The notes below the pieces were generated by a model. It did not search any database, was not told the origin of the DNA, and was given only the letters and a program-made list of their open reading frames with translations. Of a stretch of 12,389 bases of DNA, positions 5,769-12,389 are shown piece by piece (positions within the stretch are counted from its first letter, which is position 1; every line of letters begins with the position of its first letter). The position numbers were made by a program, and so were the translations under genes. The stretch lies in the NCBI GenBank assembly GCA_913054525.1, contig CAJXHR010000008.1, positions 1 to 12,389 of the forward strand, written 5' to 3'. This DNA is from an uncultured bacterium (lineage in GTDB: Bacteria > Patescibacteriota > Minisyncoccia > Spechtbacterales > HO2-43-30).

Positions 5769-7550
5769 TTATAATTTCGCCAACTCGGTTGAAATTTCCT
5801 TAAATTTTTTTAAAATCATCGCATCCTTTTCTCCGCGCTTCATATCCTGCTCAAGGGCATGCAGCTTTGCCTGAAGCGCGTTGCGCCTAAGCGAAACAAG
5901 ACAGGCGTTAAATTCATCTTTGAGATCTGCTGAATCTTGCAATATGGGGGCAATTTCCTCCTGAAACAAAAGATTGTTTAAATAATCCCTTTCCGTGTTT
6001 GAAAGTTTTGTGTAAAAATCTTGCTCTGATATGGACTCGCCCTGTTGATTATATATTTTTACGAAGATAGCGGCAGCCGGTGATTTTTGATCGAAGAGGC
6101 GTATGTATTTCTTCTGCATTGGCTCAATGCATTGTTTATCTTTCATAGCAAGAAGCGCCATCCTCTCATATAGCGCGTCACTTTTGCTTTTTTCCCGGAC
6201 AGTGGAGATGTTGTTTTGTGGCTTTTCCGTGGCGTCCTTGCGGGTATTGCGGGCATCCGGGATATCAACCGCCCGAAGATCTTGCCACACGATATCCTCC
6301 TTGCACGCGAATTCTGTGGCAATTTTCTGCACCCAGAAGGACTGCTCTATGGTGCTTGGAATGCGCTTTATCATTGGCAATAAAACATTTGAGATATTCC
6401 GCATTCCATCGGGCGTCGCCTTATCGAATCGTGAAAGTGCGGTCTGAAAATAAAAATCTCCTATAGAAAGCGGATTTTTTATTGATGACGCCCATTTTTT
6501 CCGGCTCTTATGGATGATTTCAGCCGGATCTTTTCCCTCCGGAAGCGTTACCACTTTTATATTAAACCCCTTTCCTTGGGCTAAGTCAATGCCGCGTTTT
6601 GTCGCGCTATCCCCTGCAACGTCCATATCAAACAGAGTGAGCAGATTTTCCGTATATCGGTGCACTATGTCAAGCTGCTGCTCGGTAAGAGAAGTCCCCG
6701 ATACCGCCGCGACATTTTGGGTTCCCGCCTGGTGCGCCATTATTACATCGGTGTATCCTTCTACAAGCACGCAGCTGTCTTGCCTGCGTATCTCCATTTT
6801 TGCCTTATCCAGGCCATAGAGGACTTTGCTTTTGTCATAAAGCGCGGTCTGGGGAGTATTTATGTATTTGGCAAGTTTGGGATCGGGCGTCTGATTTTTT
6901 GCAAAAAATACTCTCCCCCCGAATCCTATAACCTGTCCGTTTAAATCCGATATAGGAAAGATTATACGGCTTTTGAACCTGTCATAGTAATATCCGCCCG
7001 ACGACTGTATTGCGACCCCCGCTTTAAAAATTTCTGTGGGAGAATATCCCTGCGCTCGTAAATATTCCGACAAGGAGCTTCGCGTATATGGAGCAAAGCC
7101 AATGCGAAAACTTTCGATGCTGTCCTTCGAAATTCCTCTATCAAGAAGATACTGCCCAGCCTCCCGGCCAAGAGAAGAGGACACAAGCTGTTTTTCGAAA
7201 AATTGACATGTTTTTTCGCACACCTCGTAAAGCCGCGCCTTTTCACTCCGGATTTTTGGATCATAAGAGCGCAGCGGTACTCCAGCCTTATCAGCCAATG
7301 TCTTGAGGGCCTCTTTGAAATCCACCCCTTCAATCTCCTGTATGAACGTAAACATATCGCCGCCCATCGAGCAGCCAAAACATCGCCAAAGCTGACGGGA
7401 AGGAGAAACAAAGAAAGAAGGTGTCTTCTCGTGGTGAAAGGGACAAAGCCCCCGGAAATTTATCCCGCCTTTTTCAAGCTTCATGTAGTTGCGGATAATT
7501 TCGGCCAAGTCCAAGCGATTTTTTATTTCATCAACCTGGTTATCAGGCAT
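5769..7550 (-). CDS. dnaG: DNA primase DnaG
   Basis: Synthesises RNA primers for replication and is loaded by the replicative helicase. The 593 aa are typical in length. The CHC2 zinc-binding domain is at the N-terminus, with ligands Cys36, His39, Cys57 and Cys60 ([20 protein letters not shown]). The catalytic core follows, with KSRIIFPI and GRVIGFGGR-type blocks (193-213). The TOPRIM motifs are VEGYTDVI (Glu264, Asp268) and TLFDMDVAG (Asp308, Asp310). The C-terminal part of about 160 residues is charged and helical and would be the helicase-interacting domain; it is poorly conserved by eye. The start lies 4 nt after the glycosidase stop, without an SD, so translational coupling is likely. 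It is followed after 10 nt by rpoD. Confidence 0.97.
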   Translation of the reverse strand: MPDNQVDEIKNRLDLAEIIRNYMKLEKGGINFRGLCPFHHEKTPSFFVSPSRQLWRCFGCSMGGDMFTFIQEIEGVDFKEALKTLADKAGVPLRSYDPKIRSEKARLYEVCEKTCQFFEKQLVSSSLGREAGQYLLDRGISKDSIESFRIGFAPYTRSSLSEYLRAQGYSPTEIFKAGVAIQSSGGYYYDRFKSRIIFPISDLNGQVIGFGGRVFFAKNQTPDPKLAKYINTPQTALYDKSKVLYGLDKAKMEIRRQDSCVLVEGYTDVIMAHQAGTQNVAAVSGTSLTEQQLDIVHRYTENLLTLFDMDVAGDSATKRGIDLAQGKGFNIKVVTLPEGKDPAEIIHKSRKKWASSIKNPLSIGDFYFQTALSRFDKATPDGMRNISNVLLPMIKRIPSTIEQSFWVQKIATEFACKEDIVWQDLRAVDIPDARNTRKDATEKPQNNISTVREKSKSDALYERMALLAMKDKQCIEPMQKKYIRLFDQKSPAAAIFVKIYNQQGESISEQDFYTKLSNTERDYLNNLLFQEEIAPILQDSADLKDEFNACLVSLRRNALQAKLHALEQDMKRGEKDAMILKKFKEISTELAKL

Positions 7551-7554
7551 AGTT

Positions 7555-8766
7555 TTAGAGTAAATTTACCCTTCTACTTTTAACACAATTATACGCGAAT
7601 ATATACATACTGGCTGACCAGGCCTGTTTTTCGTAACCCATCGGGTTGCCTGTCGCGCCATGCAGCCACTCATTAAACTCCCATTCGTATTTTTTCCCCT
7701 TGTAGTTTGCCATTGCGAGCTGCTCAAGCGCGGACTTTGCCTCCCGCATGCGCTTCGTCTTTACAAGAGCGGCAACATAGAATCCGCCTATAAACGGCCA
7801 AATGCCTCCGTTATGATAATGGTGAGGCAGATTCAGATTGCCGATTTTATAGTAATCCCGCCACTCTCGTTCACCCGGAAAAATTGGCGGATATATGGCC
7901 TTTATGGGATGCGGCTCGGATATGCCTACCTGGCCTGCGAAATCAAGGATCATCTTTGACTGCGCGGGGGTCGCGAGGCCAAATAGAATTGCCAGCATAT
8001 TTCCCAGAGAATCAAACCAATCGCCGTATTCCCGAAATCCGTAAAAAGCGAGAAAATATGGCCGCCAACCCAAGTTTGAGCAGGTTTTCATTATGCGAAT
8101 CAACTCATCCTCAAGATACCGTATATTTTTAACCTCCTTTTCAAGGCGCGAAAGCTCCCGCAACCGCTCCGTAAGCATCGCTTGCGATTCGTGAATCCAA
8201 AAAATATGCTGGAATGAAATATATGCAAGCCGAGCACGCGACCTCTCTTTGCAAACGCGGAGCGCTGCGTAATAAAGCGCGTTGTCATACAGGGTCTTCC
8301 CCCGTACCGAAAAGAGATCCATCCAGTTGCTTGACTCTTGAGTTGAAACCAAGCCGAAATTATCAACATCCTGATGACGCATCCAGGAAAGCCCTTTCTC
8401 TATTGATTTTTCGTGCGCCTTTAAAAATTTTGTATCACCCGTATTTTTATAATAAAAATGTACCCCTAATATATACCACAACGTCCCGTCCATGTAGGCG
8501 CGGTACTGCGGCTCTCTGTTTTTGACATCTACGTTATTGGGAATAAGGCCAAGCCCGGTCTGGTATTTTCGAAGAGTAGCAAGCGATGCGCGCGCCGCCT
8601 TCTGAAGCTCCTTATCGCCGCTTGAAATCGCTCCCAACAGCGTAATCATGCTGTCGCGGCCCCATACTTCATCGTACCCCTCATCCAGCGCCGATGCCTT
8701 AAAACCAATGTCGCTTGTACATTCCTTGAGGATTTTTATCGCTTGCTTGTAGCCCTCATGGATCAT
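7555..8766 (-). CDS. (alpha/alpha)6-barrel glycosidase, GH100/debranching-like
   Basis: A 403-aa protein resembling neutral/alkaline invertases (GH100) and the C-terminal domain of amylo-alpha-1,6-glucosidases. Visible motifs are VWGRDSM (34-40), where the Asp38 equivalent is the usual general acid; YMDGTLWY (91-98); ESSNWMD (144-150), a sugar-contact block; HNGGIWPF (318-325); and FNEWLHG-ATGNPMGYEKQAWSA (364-385), typical of the C-terminal helices. The substrate may be sucrose, glycogen branches or another alpha-glucoside; it cannot be decided here. No signal peptide is present, so it is probably cytosolic. I place the start at 8766 because its ATG overlaps the nif3 stop as ATGA, with GGTGAG 9 nt upstream. 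An upstream in-frame ATG at 8799 (with AAGGAG 13 nt before it) would add 11 residues inside nif3. It ends 4 nt before dnaG. Confidence 0.8.
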   Translation of the reverse strand: MIHEGYKQAIKILKECTSDIGFKASALDEGYDEVWGRDSMITLLGAISSGDKELQKAARASLATLRKYQTGLGLIPNNVDVKNREPQYRAYMDGTLWYILGVHFYYKNTGDTKFLKAHEKSIEKGLSWMRHQDVDNFGLVSTQESSNWMDLFSVRGKTLYDNALYYAALRVCKERSRARLAYISFQHIFWIHESQAMLTERLRELSRLEKEVKNIRYLEDELIRIMKTCSNLGWRPYFLAFYGFREYGDWFDSLGNMLAILFGLATPAQSKMILDFAGQVGISEPHPIKAIYPPIFPGEREWRDYYKIGNLNLPHHYHNGGIWPFIGGFYVAALVKTKRMREAKSALEQLAMANYKGKKYEWEFNEWLHGATGNPMGYEKQAWSASMYIFAYNCVKSRRVNLL

Positions 8767-9710
8767 TTTGCGCGGCTCACCCGTATAAGTCCCGAACATG
8801 GCACAATTTCCACTCCTTGTTCTTCGAGTTTATCCAAAAAGATATTAAGCCCAATAGAATCGGAGCTCATGTGCCCCGCAATGACAACATTTACGTGAGC
8901 GTTCTCGGCAAACTCCCGGTGTTTCTCCGATTGATGCATCGCAATGACCGTGCCTATGCCTGCATTTGCCATTTTTTCGTATATATCGTGCGCGCCTTCG
9001 GTGCCTCCCGTGACCTCGGTCACCGCTATTTTGCCGGCACGGTTATCATTTTTTCCCGCAAAAATCATAGGCCCAGATCCTCGCCTTTTTGCTTCCTGAT
9101 ATTCGGGAATCGTCATCAACATATCCAAAACATCCACAACGCGCTCAAAATTTCCGCCTTCCACTTTTGATTTTAAAAATTGATAGACCAAATTGTCCGT
9201 AACCGTGTGCGCGCACATATAGGGCATGCCGAGGAGTTTCGCTATTTCAACAGGGCGAAAATGATTGCTTGGGGAAAGGCCCCGTGTCACTTCCGATATG
9301 CGCTTATTCAAAAGCGCCTCGGCGACATTGATAGGCACGCCGTATTGTGCAAGCACATCTGCCTGCATATCCATTACATCATCAAGCTTTGCAAGCGCGC
9401 GGCCCCGGGGATGGTGCGCAATACAAGCGTCAACATTACCCAATTGCTTTGCCAGTAAAAGCTCGTCGCCCTCTATATCAATTCCTGTAAGAATTTTCTT
9501 TACTTCAAGATCTGGGTTACCAAAAAGAATCCTTGAGTCGGAGTATGGATTTTTAAGGGTGTCTGCATCAAAATACTCTTTGTCTTTTTCCTCCAGCTTC
9601 GCACGAGCTTCCTTAGCTTTGTTCAGCGCTTTTTCCGCTCCTTCTCTGCCTCTGGGGTCGGCATCCATGCCCATTTCCACTGATAAATTGTATATTTCGC
9701 CGAGTTTCAT
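8763..9710 (-). CDS. NIF3 (DUF34) family protein
   Basis: A 315-aa member of the NIF3/DUF34 dimetal-binding family. These proteins bind two metals in a toroidal hexamer; proposed activities (such as GTP cyclohydrolase-like or nucleotide/metal-related hydrolysis) remain unsettled. Visible features are the AHHPRG metal motif (His99-His100), AHTVTDN (His168), a repeat of the domain with GGTEGAHD (235-242), and the C-terminal GHMSSDSIG motif (His280, Asp284). The ATG at 9710 is chosen because the promoter at 9736-9764 lies just upstream; the longer frame starting at 9764 would begin inside the -35 box. There is no SD. The gene leads the run into the glycosidase, dnaG and rpoD, and its TGA stop overlaps the next ATG. 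Confidence 0.85.
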   Translation of the reverse strand: MKLGEIYNLSVEMGMDADPRGREGAEKALNKAKEARAKLEEKDKEYFDADTLKNPYSDSRILFGNPDLEVKKILTGIDIEGDELLLAKQLGNVDACIAHHPRGRALAKLDDVMDMQADVLAQYGVPINVAEALLNKRISEVTRGLSPSNHFRPVEIAKLLGMPYMCAHTVTDNLVYQFLKSKVEGGNFERVVDVLDMLMTIPEYQEAKRRGSGPMIFAGKNDNRAGKIAVTEVTGGTEGAHDIYEKMANAGIGTVIAMHQSEKHREFAENAHVNVVIAGHMSSDSIGLNIFLDKLEEQGVEIVPCSGLIRVSRAK

Positions 9711-9735
9711 AGTATGATTATTAAAATATAAGAAT

Positions 9736-9764
9736 ATTATATGATGATTTTCTGTATCTTGCAA
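9736..9764 (-). promoter_or_regulatory. Promoter of the nif3-glycosidase-dnaG-rpoD run
   Basis: TTGCAA (9759-9764; 4 of 6), a 17-nt spacer and an exact TATAAT (9736-9741). The predicted start near 9729 gives a leader of about 20 nt with no SD. It sits 10 nt after the stop of the preceding metallopeptidase-like gene, and no terminator is visible between them. Confidence 0.82.
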
Positions 9765-9774
9765 GCATTGTATG

Positions 9775-10767
9775 CTAATTATTCTCCGCCTCTTCTTTCG
9801 ACTTTTTTACAATTTTGACCATAATTTTCACTTTTCGAAATTTTACTGTTGCTCGTACTTTAGGAAGTTCTATATCTTCTCCAGTTCGCCTTTTTATAAC
9901 AACTTCTTGTTCGTGTCTTCTTGCGTCCTCGGGTCCAGTAAGGAATTTTTCCTTTATAAACTTGAGTTTTTCGGGATCTAGCGCATCAGGATTTCGAAGC
10001 GCAGCTACCATACTTTCGCAGATATCCTCGCTTGGTGTATATTTTGCGTAATCTGTTACGCATCTTTCGGGGTATTGAAGTATCCATGGATTACTCAATC
10101 CGCTTGGGTGTTTATCATTCTCCGCATAATCTAAACTCCAACCAAATTTCTCTATCCATTCCCTGTCTATCTGCGAACCTGGGGGAATGAGCGGATGCGT
10201 AAATTCATGAAGAAGAGTGCCTTCAAAGTTTGACGAGCCCTCCACCCGAAATGGAAAAAATTTTGTGGCTCGAGGGTAAAGCACGATAGCCCTCATCCAA
10301 CGAAAAGCGATGCCGTTTCCATCCTCTCCGGTATAGGGATTTTTCTTTTGTGTATCATTCACTAATATATAGGAAACTTCGTTAAGGGCTTTCCCATTTT
10401 TGATTTGAGAGAATTCTCCAACAACATTTTTCAATTCCTCAAAATGTCGTTCATCAAACTCCTCTCCAAAGTTATAAACACAGATGCTACTATCTCCAAT
10501 TGATACTTCGATTTCTTCTTTAGGTGTACCTTTCTCTCGCCATTCGGGCTGAAGCCACCAACTTTCGTTGATAAGTTGTTTTTTGATTTTCTCTAGAACT
10601 TCCTCAGCGGATTCTTCTGGGTCGGCAGTTATTTTGTACGCCTCTTCGAAATCGGGGTGCCCTTCTATTACCTCCTCAAATGATATATCGTCTATGCTTT
10701 GGTATTCAATTTTTTCTAAAGGTTCCCCTGGATCGGACTGGCCTTTAATGTTTTCTGGACTATACAT
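9775..10767 (-). CDS. Putative HExxH metallopeptidase, unknown family
   Basis: A 330-aa acidic soluble protein not matched to a family that I recognise. It contains the zincin motif LLHEFTHPL (His187-Glu188-x-x-His191). The downstream PSEDICESMVAAL (245-257) supplies Glu247 or Glu251 as a possible third zinc ligand, an arrangement resembling gluzincins in which the third ligand sits in an ED-x-x-E helix. The first 70 residues are Glu/Asp-rich and probably unstructured; the C-terminal 45 are basic and beta-like (KVRATVKFRKVKIMVKIVKK). There is no signal peptide or TM segment. It begins 5 nt after ogg, suggesting an operon, with only a distant GAAGGTG before the ATG. Whether it is an active protease, and its link to DNA repair, are inference. 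Confidence 0.75.
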   Translation of the reverse strand: MYSPENIKGQSDPGEPLEKIEYQSIDDISFEEVIEGHPDFEEAYKITADPEESAEEVLEKIKKQLINESWWLQPEWREKGTPKEEIEVSIGDSSICVYNFGEEFDERHFEELKNVVGEFSQIKNGKALNEVSYILVNDTQKKNPYTGEDGNGIAFRWMRAIVLYPRATKFFPFRVEGSSNFEGTLLHEFTHPLIPPGSQIDREWIEKFGWSLDYAENDKHPSGLSNPWILQYPERCVTDYAKYTPSEDICESMVAALRNPDALDPEKLKFIKEKFLTGPEDARRHEQEVVIKRRTGEDIELPKVRATVKFRKVKIMVKIVKKSKEEAENN

Positions 10768-10772
10768 AATTT

Positions 10773-11408
10773 TTATTTTAGCACCTTCCCCGTTTCAATA
10801 TACCACAAATATAAATCCAATTTCGCAAGAGTAAGATTTGATTTTTCCGCGATTTTATTAAGAACACTTTCCATTTCTAAATACTTTGCCTTTGTAAGAG
10901 TTTTTGGACGCTCGCACAACCCATGCCTCACCAAAAGATCTACGATATGAAAATCTATAATGGCCAAATTATCATAGCCGATGTTTCGCAAAAAATGGCT
11001 GGCCTCCTTGTATCCTAGTCCTTTTATATTTTTTAGCACCCAATCTCTCGATGTATTATCGTCTATGTGGGGAGTCCAACTCCCCACATAAGTTTTTATT
11101 GAATCTTTATATATTCTTGCTTGGGCAATATATCCGGCGCGTACATTCGGATATCTGTATCCCAGCGTACGCAGGGTTGAGGCAAGGCGCTTTTCGGAGA
11201 GCGTCAGAAACCCATCTCCTATCTTATTTTGAATATCAATCCCCCGCTCTGCATTGAAATTTGCCGTAAGCAGACAAAAACAAAGCTCCTTAAAAATTTC
11301 ACAGCTCGGCTTTTTGCCGAGCTTTTTGAATTCCTTTATGCGGGTATCCATTAAATTTTTGATTTTCCCGCGTTTCAATTTTTCTAAATCTAGTATTAAT
11401 TTTTTCAT
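10773..11408 (-). CDS. ogg: 8-oxoguanine DNA glycosylase/AP lyase, Ogg2 type
   Basis: Removes 8-oxoguanine from DNA and cuts the abasic site by beta-elimination. The 211 aa match the archaeal-type Ogg2 family (about 200-210 aa) end to end: ELCFCLLTANFNAERG (41-56), LGYRYPNVRAGYI (82-94), the helix-hairpin-helix NIKGLGYKEASHFLRNIGY (127-145) with catalytic Lys134, the activating Asp152 in AIIDFHI, and the C-terminal DLYLWYIETGKVLK. This family is mostly archaeal and is scattered in bacteria, including CPR. The start at 11408 gives the family N-terminus; the only SD-like bases (AGGA) touch the ATG. A GATAAT lies about 10 nt upstream without a clear -35, so a very short or leaderless transcript is possible. 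The metallopeptidase-like gene follows. Confidence 0.93.
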   Translation of the reverse strand: MKKLILDLEKLKRGKIKNLMDTRIKEFKKLGKKPSCEIFKELCFCLLTANFNAERGIDIQNKIGDGFLTLSEKRLASTLRTLGYRYPNVRAGYIAQARIYKDSIKTYVGSWTPHIDDNTSRDWVLKNIKGLGYKEASHFLRNIGYDNLAIIDFHIVDLLVRHGLCERPKTLTKAKYLEMESVLNKIAEKSNLTLAKLDLYLWYIETGKVLK

Positions 11409-11422
11409 TCCTAAAAATTATC

Positions 11423-11650
11423 GTGGCCCCTCGTCCTATTACTCCTCGGGACGCTGAATTTTTAAACCAATCGCTTATGCTCTTGGAAAAAATTCGCGGC
11501 GGAGAGGGAATGTCCGACTCGGGCTGCGGCCCTCGCTGGATTGCTGTTTGTGCACAAATCGCTTCGCTCTTGGACAAACAGGGAAGATTCGAACAAATTC
11601 TCATACTTCCCCACTCAAGTTATTCCCAAACTACCCCCGCATGGGGGTAG
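11423..11650 (+). CDS. Doubtful small ORF in the ogg-tRNA gap
   Basis: A GTG-started plus-strand frame of 75 codons, opposite in direction to all its neighbours. The N-terminal half (TPRDAEFLNQSLMLLEKIRGGEG) looks protein-like, but no SD or promoter precedes it, its end runs into the 19-bp hairpin next to the tRNA, and no family is recognised. The stretch also holds an 8-bp inverted repeat (CTGTTTGT / ACAAACAG, about 11545-11582). It may be an eroded gene piece or non-coding sequence. Nothing else convincing is seen between 11409 and 11619. Confidence 0.2.
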   Translation: MAPRPITPRDAEFLNQSLMLLEKIRGGEGMSDSGCGPRWIAVCAQIASLLDKQGRFEQILILPHSSYSQTTPAWG

Positions 11651-11661
11651 TTTGGGAATAA
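11620..11661. repeat. Perfect 19-bp hairpin touching tRNA-Ser 3' end
   Basis: Arms 11620-11638 and 11643-11661 are exact complements (TTATTCCCAAACTACCCCC and its partner) around a GCAT loop. On the tRNA-coding strand the hairpin starts 2 nt after the discriminator base. It has no U-tract on either strand, so it is not a standard intrinsic terminator. It could be a processing or transcription-stop structure for the tRNA, or one end of a small repeat element. Confidence 0.8.
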
Positions 11662-11663
11662 TG

Positions 11664-11750
11664 CGGAGAGGGAGGGATTCGAACCCTCGATACCGGTTAA
11701 GGCATACCGCCTTTCCAAGGCGGCGCACTAGGCCACTATGCGACCTCTCC
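11664..11750 (-). tRNA. tRNA-Ser(GGA)
   Basis: An 87-nt class II tRNA: acceptor arms GGAGAGG (11744-11750) and CCTCTCC (11665-11671), discriminator G at 11664, anticodon stem CCGCC/GGCGG with loop TTGGAAA, and anticodon GGA at 11714-11716 reading UCC/UCU codons. It has a long variable arm (TATGCCTTAACCGGTA) and the T-loop TTCGAAT. The 3' CCA is not encoded and must be added by the CCA-adding enzyme. It lies 8 nt after the htpX stop on the same strand, so it is co-transcribed or uses a promoter inside htpX. Confidence 0.97.
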
Positions 11751-11758
11751 TTATTTTA

Positions 11759-12389
11759 CTACAACCCCCGCAGCGCTTTTATTCTTTCCTCTACCGGCGG
11801 ATGGGTCGTGAAAAGTTTTGAAAACCAACTCGCATTGCTCCCTTTCTTGTCGCTCTTAAAGGGATTTTCGAAATACAGATGAGCTGTAGCATTATTTGCT
11901 GATTTTAATTTGGTTGGGTCTTGCGAAATTTTTTCAAGTGCTCGGGCAAGGCCTTCGGGATATCGCGTCAGAAGCGCGCCGGATGCGTCTGCCAGAAACT
12001 CCCGCTTGCGCGATACTGCAAGCTTTATAACTTGGGCGAGAATAGGCGCTATTATCATTACCGCAATACCCACGATCATCATAATAGCCCCTCCTTGTCC
12101 GCCGGAATCATTTGAACTTCGCCGTCCCCCGCCAAACATTGCGCCAAATAACATATGCCTAAACATCAAATCTGCTGCGAGTATTACAATTCCCGCAAGT
12201 ACCACAATTACGGTAGATACAAGCATGTCGCGGTTGCCAATATGGCTCATCTCATGCGCAAGCACTCCTTCCAGCTCCGCCCGCTCTAGGCGATTCAAAA
12301 GTCCGCTAGTGACCGCAACAACCGCGTGCTTGGGATTTCTGCCTGTTGCAAAGGCATTCATTGCTTGCTCATCTATTATATACACGCGC
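11759..12389 (-). CDS. htpX: M48 membrane metalloprotease HtpX, C-terminal part (cut by window edge)
   Basis: An inner-membrane zinc protease for quality control of misfolded membrane proteins. About 210 residues are visible. RVYIIDEQAMNAFATGRNP opens the catalytic domain, followed by LAHEMSHIGNRDM with the HExxH zinc site, two hydrophobic segments (VIVVLAGIVILAADLM and IMMIVGIAVMIIAPILA) with a Gly/Ser-rich loop between them, and KREFLADASGA with the third zinc ligand Glu. It ends in THPPVEERIKAL, the standard HtpX terminus. The gene continues upstream past the window; the GTG near 12385 is an internal Val, not a start, because the normal N-terminal TM pair of about 80 residues is missing. 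The stop lies 8 nt before tRNA-Ser. Confidence 0.95.
   Translation of the reverse strand, partial: RVYIIDEQAMNAFATGRNPKHAVVAVTSGLLNRLERAELEGVLAHEMSHIGNRDMLVSTVIVVLAGIVILAADLMFRHMLFGAMFGGGRRSSNDSGGQGGAIMMIVGIAVMIIAPILAQVIKLAVSRKREFLADASGALLTRYPEGLARALEKISQDPTKLKSANNATAHLYFENPFKSDKKGSNASWFSKLFTTHPPVEERIKALRGL

Noticed and set aside
8767..8799. Upstream ATG of the glycosidase at 8799
   Set aside because: It lies fully within nif3 with poorer SD spacing; the ATG at 8766 forms an ATGA overlap. It is not strictly excluded.
9711..9764. Longer N-terminus for the NIF3 protein starting at 9764
   Set aside because: It would begin inside the -35 box and cross an exact TATAAT; the ATG at 9710 gives the family-like N-terminus MKLGEIYNLSVEMGM.
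11541..11882. Plus-strand frame of 113 codons containing RGRDSNPRYRLRHTAFPRRRTRPLC
   Set aside because: It is the antisense translation of tRNA-Ser plus the end of htpX; such RDSNPR strings are a known artefact of reading tRNA genes backwards.
12383..12389. Treating the GTG near 12385 as the HtpX start
   Set aside because: The frame is open to the window edge and the family N-terminal membrane segments are missing, so the codon is an internal valine.

Overview
The window reads as a chromosomal segment of a small-genome bacterium, most likely a Patescibacteria/CPR (Parcubacteria-like) member. This is inferred from a small CxxC/CxxC zinc-ribbon protein of a type common in that group, a dnaG-rpoD pair led by a NIF3-like gene and a GH100-like glycosidase, an archaeal-type Ogg2 glycosylase, and several genes that start without a Shine-Dalgarno (SD) sequence. 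TGA is used as a stop (nif3), so there is no sign of the recoded genetic code of Gracilibacteria/Absconditabacteria. No 16S or ribosomal-protein marker is present, so taxonomy stays tentative.

Left end (1-2850), a folate island. The 5' part of folE (GTP cyclohydrolase I, minus strand) is divergent from a 41-codon fragment of folP (dihydropteroate synthase, plus strand) that ends abruptly after the pterin-binding signature. Next come two minus-strand genes: a class III PLP aminotransferase, and a CADD-family protein (the Chlamydia-type self-sacrificing p-aminobenzoate synthase) that keeps every metal ligand plus the equivalents of the sacrificed tyrosine and the amino-donor lysine. Each has its own recognisable promoter, a good SD and a strong intrinsic terminator. 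Together they suggest pABA/folate synthesis by the non-chorismate CADD route, which would be remarkable in this kind of organism.

Middle (2847-9764), housekeeping and the macromolecular-synthesis operon. A small zinc-ribbon gene lies behind a full-consensus promoter and a leader of about 129 nt. Then comes a minus-strand run, in transcription order: NIF3-family protein, (alpha/alpha)6 glycosidase, DnaG primase, RpoD sigma factor, a small two-TM ORF and a nine-TM membrane protein. The genes are tightly packed (an ATGA overlap and gaps of 4 and 10 nt) and start from a clear promoter at 9736-9764.

Right end (9775-12389). An Ogg2-type 8-oxoguanine DNA glycosylase is followed 5 nt later by an unrecognised HExxH metallopeptidase-like protein. 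A poorly explained gap of about 255 nt follows, then a perfect 19-bp hairpin touching the 3' end of tRNA-Ser(GGA), and finally the C-terminal part of the membrane protease HtpX, cut by the window edge.

The most interesting part is the left end: an apparently intact CADD beside an aminotransferase of unknown substrate, next to a broken folP.
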